A DNA stretch of 18,152 nt from JAVBRU01 sp031547595. GTDB taxonomy: Bacteria; Bacillota; Clostridia; Christensenellales; Aristaeellaceae. The notes under the pieces were generated by a model that saw nothing but the letters and a program-made list of their open reading frames with translations, searched no databases and had not been told where the DNA came from. Within the stretch, counting starts at the first letter, position 1; every line of letters starts with the position of its first letter. Shown here piece by piece: positions 17,322 through 18,152 of the stretch. The position numbers and the translations under genes were made by a program. Location: NCBI GenBank assembly GCA_031547595.1, contig JAVBRU010000122.1, forward strand, positions 1-18,152, read 5' to 3'.

Positions 17322-17397
17322 GCGGTAGTAGCTCAGTTGGTAGAGCGCCACCTTGCCAAGGTGGAGGTCGCGAGTCCGAGCCTCGTCTACCGCTCCA
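17322..17397 (+). tRNA. tRNA-Gly (anticodon GCC)
   Basis: A complete cloverleaf of 76 bases. Acceptor GCGGTAG pairs with CTACCGC, anticodon loop TTGCCAA, discriminator T (usual for Gly) and encoded CCA. The T-loop reads TCCGAGC rather than TTCGAGC, so the near-universal U55 is C. Confidence 0.94.
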
Positions 17398-17406
17398 TTT
17401 TTTTAA

Positions 17407-17481
17407 GGCGCCATAGCCAAGTGGTAAGGCGAAGGTCTGCAAAATCTTTATTCTCCAGTTCGAATCTGGATGGCGCCTCCA
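17407..17481 (+). tRNA. tRNA-Cys (anticodon GCA)
   Basis: A complete cloverleaf of 75 bases. Acceptor GGCGCCA pairs with TGGCGCC, anticodon loop CTGCAAA, T-loop TTCGAAT, discriminator T (the Cys identity base) and encoded CCA. Last tRNA of the set. Confidence 0.95.
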
Positions 17482-17489
17482 TTTGCCGC

Positions 17490-17522
17490 AAAAGCCGATT
17501 GCTTCCAGCAATCGGCTTTTTT
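17490..17522. terminator. probably bidirectional terminator after the tRNA operon
   Basis: AAAGCCGATTGC pairs with GCAATCGGCTTT (12 base pairs, five-base loop), followed by a T-run on the plus strand. An A-run on the left gives a T-run on the minus strand. It therefore fits between the tRNA genes and the convergent L,D-transpeptidase gene, whose stop is at 17533. Confidence 0.85.
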
Positions 17523-17532
17523 GTGAGCAATA

Positions 17533-18152
17533 CTACCTGGCAGGCGGGTTGCAAGACTTGCAGGGTGACAGGTTCTTGTAGCTCATATCATTCACTTCTC
17601 CATAAGTGAAAGAAGAAAGCGGGAAATATTTTTCGTTGATGCTGGAGCAGCGGCTGTCAAGGTGGTAATAGCTGCCGCCCTGTTTGTTGTAATAGAGTTG
17701 CAGATCATCTGAGGGTTCCGTGGGGGAGGCCGCCATATTGTCCGCCTTCTGCGCATAGTACTGGTTGATGCTTGCAATTTGCTCCGGGCGTTCGGGCGGG
17801 TTGCACCACACACAGGGGGTCAGGGTTTTGTAGCTGTCTTTCAGCTGGCCGTAGGTGATTTCGGTCAGCGGCAAGTATTCCTCGCGCACGCCATAGCAGT
17901 TGGCTGCCTTGTGATAGTTCGCGCCATTGACAGGATTGTAATAAACGGCGGTATCATCGCTGGGCATTGCTATACTGCGGTCTTTCACGTCTTCCCACAC
18001 CCACAGCGGCGCGTTCAGCATGCGCTTGTTCCACAGCCATGCCATATTGATGCCCTCCGGGGTGCGCTTGCGTTGCACGCGGATGCAGCCGTGGCTGGCA
18101 CGCTCGCCAAGCTTGGGCTCGCAGTAGGTGTAATCGTCGCGGATGGAAGGCA
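17533..18152 (-). CDS. L,D-transpeptidase (YkuD) with two C-terminal Cys/His repeats, 5' end outside the window
   Basis: A partial gene; about 206 codons are visible and the N-terminus lies beyond 18152. The first visible part reads DDYTYCEPKLGERASHGCIRV, cut here to its key motif: SHGCIRV, the YkuD active site with catalytic Cys at 18085-18087 and the following Arg. YkuD enzymes make 3-3 peptidoglycan cross-links or anchor proteins to the wall. The catalytic domain ends near WLWNKRMLN. After it come two homologous modules (17788-17949 and 17536-17700), each with Tyr-Tyr-Asn, Tyr-His, a Cys, a Pro-Leu and a final PCxxCNPP. These spaced His/Cys residues could bind a metal ion or serve as wall-binding units; no function is established. 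A short frame starting at GTG 18078 is internal to the gene. Confidence 0.85.
   Translation of the reverse strand, partial: PSIRDDYTYCEPKLGERASHGCIRVQRKRTPEGINMAWLWNKRMLNAPLWVWEDVKDRSIAMPSDDTAVYYNPVNGANYHKAANCYGVREEYLPLTEITYGQLKDSYKTLTPCVWCNPPERPEQIASINQYYAQKADNMAASPTEPSDDLQLYYNKQGGSYYHLDSRCSSINEKYFPLSSFTYGEVNDMSYKNLSPCKSCNPPAR
17536..17700 (-). repeat. Cys/His module, copy 2, in the L,D-transpeptidase
   Basis: About 55 residues: LQLYYNKQGGSYYHLDSRC, then EKYFPLSSFTYGEV, and NLSPCKSCNPPAR, ending the protein. It aligns without large gaps to copy 1 and probably arose by internal duplication. A linker of about 29 residues separates them. Confidence 0.75.
17788..17949 (-). repeat. Cys/His module, copy 1, in the L,D-transpeptidase
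   Basis: About 54 residues: AVYYNPVNGANYHKAANC, then EEYLPLTEITYGQL, and TLTPCVWCNPPER. The order YYN, YH, C, PL, Y, PCxxCNPP is shared with copy 2. Confidence 0.75.

Noticed and set aside
17188..17511. A 107-codon minus-strand frame covering the tRNA array (with RGSNPRPP-like repeats)
   Set aside because: This repeated peptide is the well-known false protein from translating the opposite strand of tRNA T-arms.

Overview
The window looks like a chromosomal housekeeping segment from a moderately GC-rich, low-GC-lineage Gram-positive bacterium (Bacillota, most likely Clostridia). The evidence is the L21 leader - rplU - prp - rpmA operon with a prepeptide-bearing L27, the run of SpoVB-like flippase, YabN-type MazG, HU and RqcP (the Bacillus spoVB/yabN/yabO neighbourhood), strong AGGAGG ribosome binding sites, and tRNA genes that encode their CCA ends. 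I cannot name a species.

Layout. At 1-1959 there is a SAM methyltransferase behind a G/C homopolymer block, then a promoter, a 27-codon upstream ORF ending in three cysteine codons, an intrinsic terminator and a GNAT acetyltransferase. That order is the layout of a transcription attenuator. At 1977-3117 lies the rplU-prp-rpmA operon with its own promoter, structured leader and terminator. At 3131-5245 is a small co-directional set: Nudix hydrolase, flavodoxin-like protein, DUF554 membrane protein and a short YkuD-fold L,D-transpeptidase. At 5235-7225 two tandem, paralogous secreted SH3-VanW proteins lie on the minus strand. They are divergent from a DeoR-family regulator (7461-8288) whose start codon is unclear.

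At 8447-13090 is the gyrB-gyrA operon (both gyrase subunits, intact active sites). At 13105-16785 is SpoVB-like flippase, MazG, HU and RqcP: envelope lipid transport, NTP clean-up, nucleoid packing and ribosome rescue. After rqcP come a G-quadruplex-type tract and a double-hairpin element. At 17007-17522 a strong promoter drives a five-tRNA operon (Val, Asp, Phe, Gly, Cys) closed by a terminator that looks bidirectional. At 17533-18152 is the C-terminal part of a second L,D-transpeptidase on the minus strand, running off the window, with two copies of a Cys/His repeat.

Most genes here are ordinary and well known. I do not see a clear undescribed defence or metabolic system. The best leads are the Cys-codon attenuator before the GNAT gene, the duplicated H...C...PCxxCNPP module on the truncated L,D-transpeptidase, and the start-codon problem in the DeoR regulator.
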